NCBI GenBank assembly: GCA_965199595.1
Contig: OZ241182.1
Coordinates: forward strand, 2,604,001-2,668,000
Direction of reading: 5' to 3'
Source: JBBROS01 sp965199595
GTDB lineage: Bacteria > Pseudomonadota > Alphaproteobacteria > Acetobacterales > Acetobacteraceae
Length of the DNA stretch: 64,000 nt
Position 1 is the first letter of the stretch. Each line of letters opens with the position of its first letter. Made by a program: the position numbers and the translations under genes. The notes under the pieces are model-generated. The model was not told the origin of the DNA. It ran no database searches and was given only the letters and a program-made list of their open reading frames with translations. Positions 63,717 through 64,000 of this stretch are shown piece by piece.

Positions 63717-64000
63717 TCAGCCCATGAGCCGCTTCACCCAGGGCAGCTTGCCCTCATACGGCGGATAGCGCAGCGGCAGGTCGATGCGCGCACTCTGCCG
63801 GTACACACCACGCGGGTTCGACAGCGCCTCGAACCCGGCCCGGCCATGCGACCGCCCATACCCGCTCGGCCCCATGCCGCCGAACGGCAGGTCCGCCACC
63901 GTCGCCTGCACGATATGGTCGTTCACCACCACGGCGCCGGACCGGGTGCAGGCCTCCACCGTCGCGATCAGCCGCCGGTCCCGGCTGTGCAGATACACCG
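63717..64000 (-). CDS. Aldehyde dehydrogenase, C-terminal part (5' end outside window)
   Basis: The frame ends at 63717 and is open to the window end, leaving about 94 residues. The sequence has the C-terminal aldehyde dehydrogenase block VVVNDHIVQATVADLPFGGMGPSGYGRSHG (only its core DLPFGGMGPSGYGR is diagnostic). The tail LPLRYPPYEGK is typical of the coniferyl-aldehyde dehydrogenase-like group. It is convergent with acdS. Substrate and full length cannot be judged here. Confidence 0.88.
   Translation of the reverse strand, partial: VYLHSRDRRLIATVEACTRSGAVVVNDHIVQATVADLPFGGMGPSGYGRSHGRAGFEALSNPRGVYRQSARIDLPLRYPPYEGKLPWVKRLMG

Overview
The window is 64 kb of very GC-rich (about 70%) chromosome from an alphaproteobacterium. 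Several markers support this: a valS-popZ-tolC-pcm block, a PopZ/DUF2497 polar organiser, an MbfA iron exporter, a CpaABCEF-type Tad pilus locus and a CtrA-like site before the pilin gene. Gene content and composition suggest Rhodospirillales/Acetobacteraceae, but that placement is inference. Coding density is high and many neighbouring genes overlap by 1-4 bases. I saw no rRNA, CRISPR array, insertion sequence or prophage.

Layout: 1-8 kb is a minus-strand Tad/Flp pilus operon (two Flp pilins, prepilin peptidase, CpaB, secretin, a very short CpaD-like lipoprotein, CpaE, CpaF, TadB, and TadC cut by the window edge). A lytic transglycosylase lies upstream of it on the same strand. 9-13 kb is a plus-strand operon joining a GT-C-like membrane protein to TadG and two TadE pseudopilins. 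13-19 kb is regulatory: a hybrid PAS/GAF histidine kinase, a LuxR response regulator, a PEP-CTERM protein and a Crp/Fnr regulator. 19-25 kb holds valS, popZ, tolC and pcm, then tRNA-Cys. 25-28.4 kb holds mbfA, purH and a ferredoxin-NADP reductase. 28.5-31 kb has a DUF459 SGNH hydrolase followed by two tandem small SGNH-like paralogues. 31-37 kb has a ClC channel, a DUF1275 protein and a histidine-degradation cluster (hutF divergent from hutI), with an ABC ATPase and permease coupled to hutI. 37-48 kb is mixed metabolism and transport (SulP, NMT1-type binding protein, purC, an ornithine cyclodeaminase relative, a peptide-type binding protein, a lone DppB-like permease). 48-54 kb holds glutathione-dependent formaldehyde dehydrogenase, HU, a cupin/epimerase pair, CreA, a LuxR solo and a succinate-semialdehyde dehydrogenase.

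The most notable system is at 54.1-61.9 kb. It is a seven-gene, tightly coupled operon: aminotransferase, MMPL exporter, ketosynthase, Cys-less ketosynthase-like partner, hot-dog dehydratase, ketoreductase and a flavin oxidoreductase with halogenase motifs. It resembles half of an aryl-polyene/xanthomonadin pathway, but no acyl carrier protein, acyltransferase or starter ligase is present nearby. It is followed by a divergent Lrp-type regulator and a true ACC deaminase (acdR-acdS layout), which points to plant association. The window ends in the C-terminal part of an aldehyde dehydrogenase.
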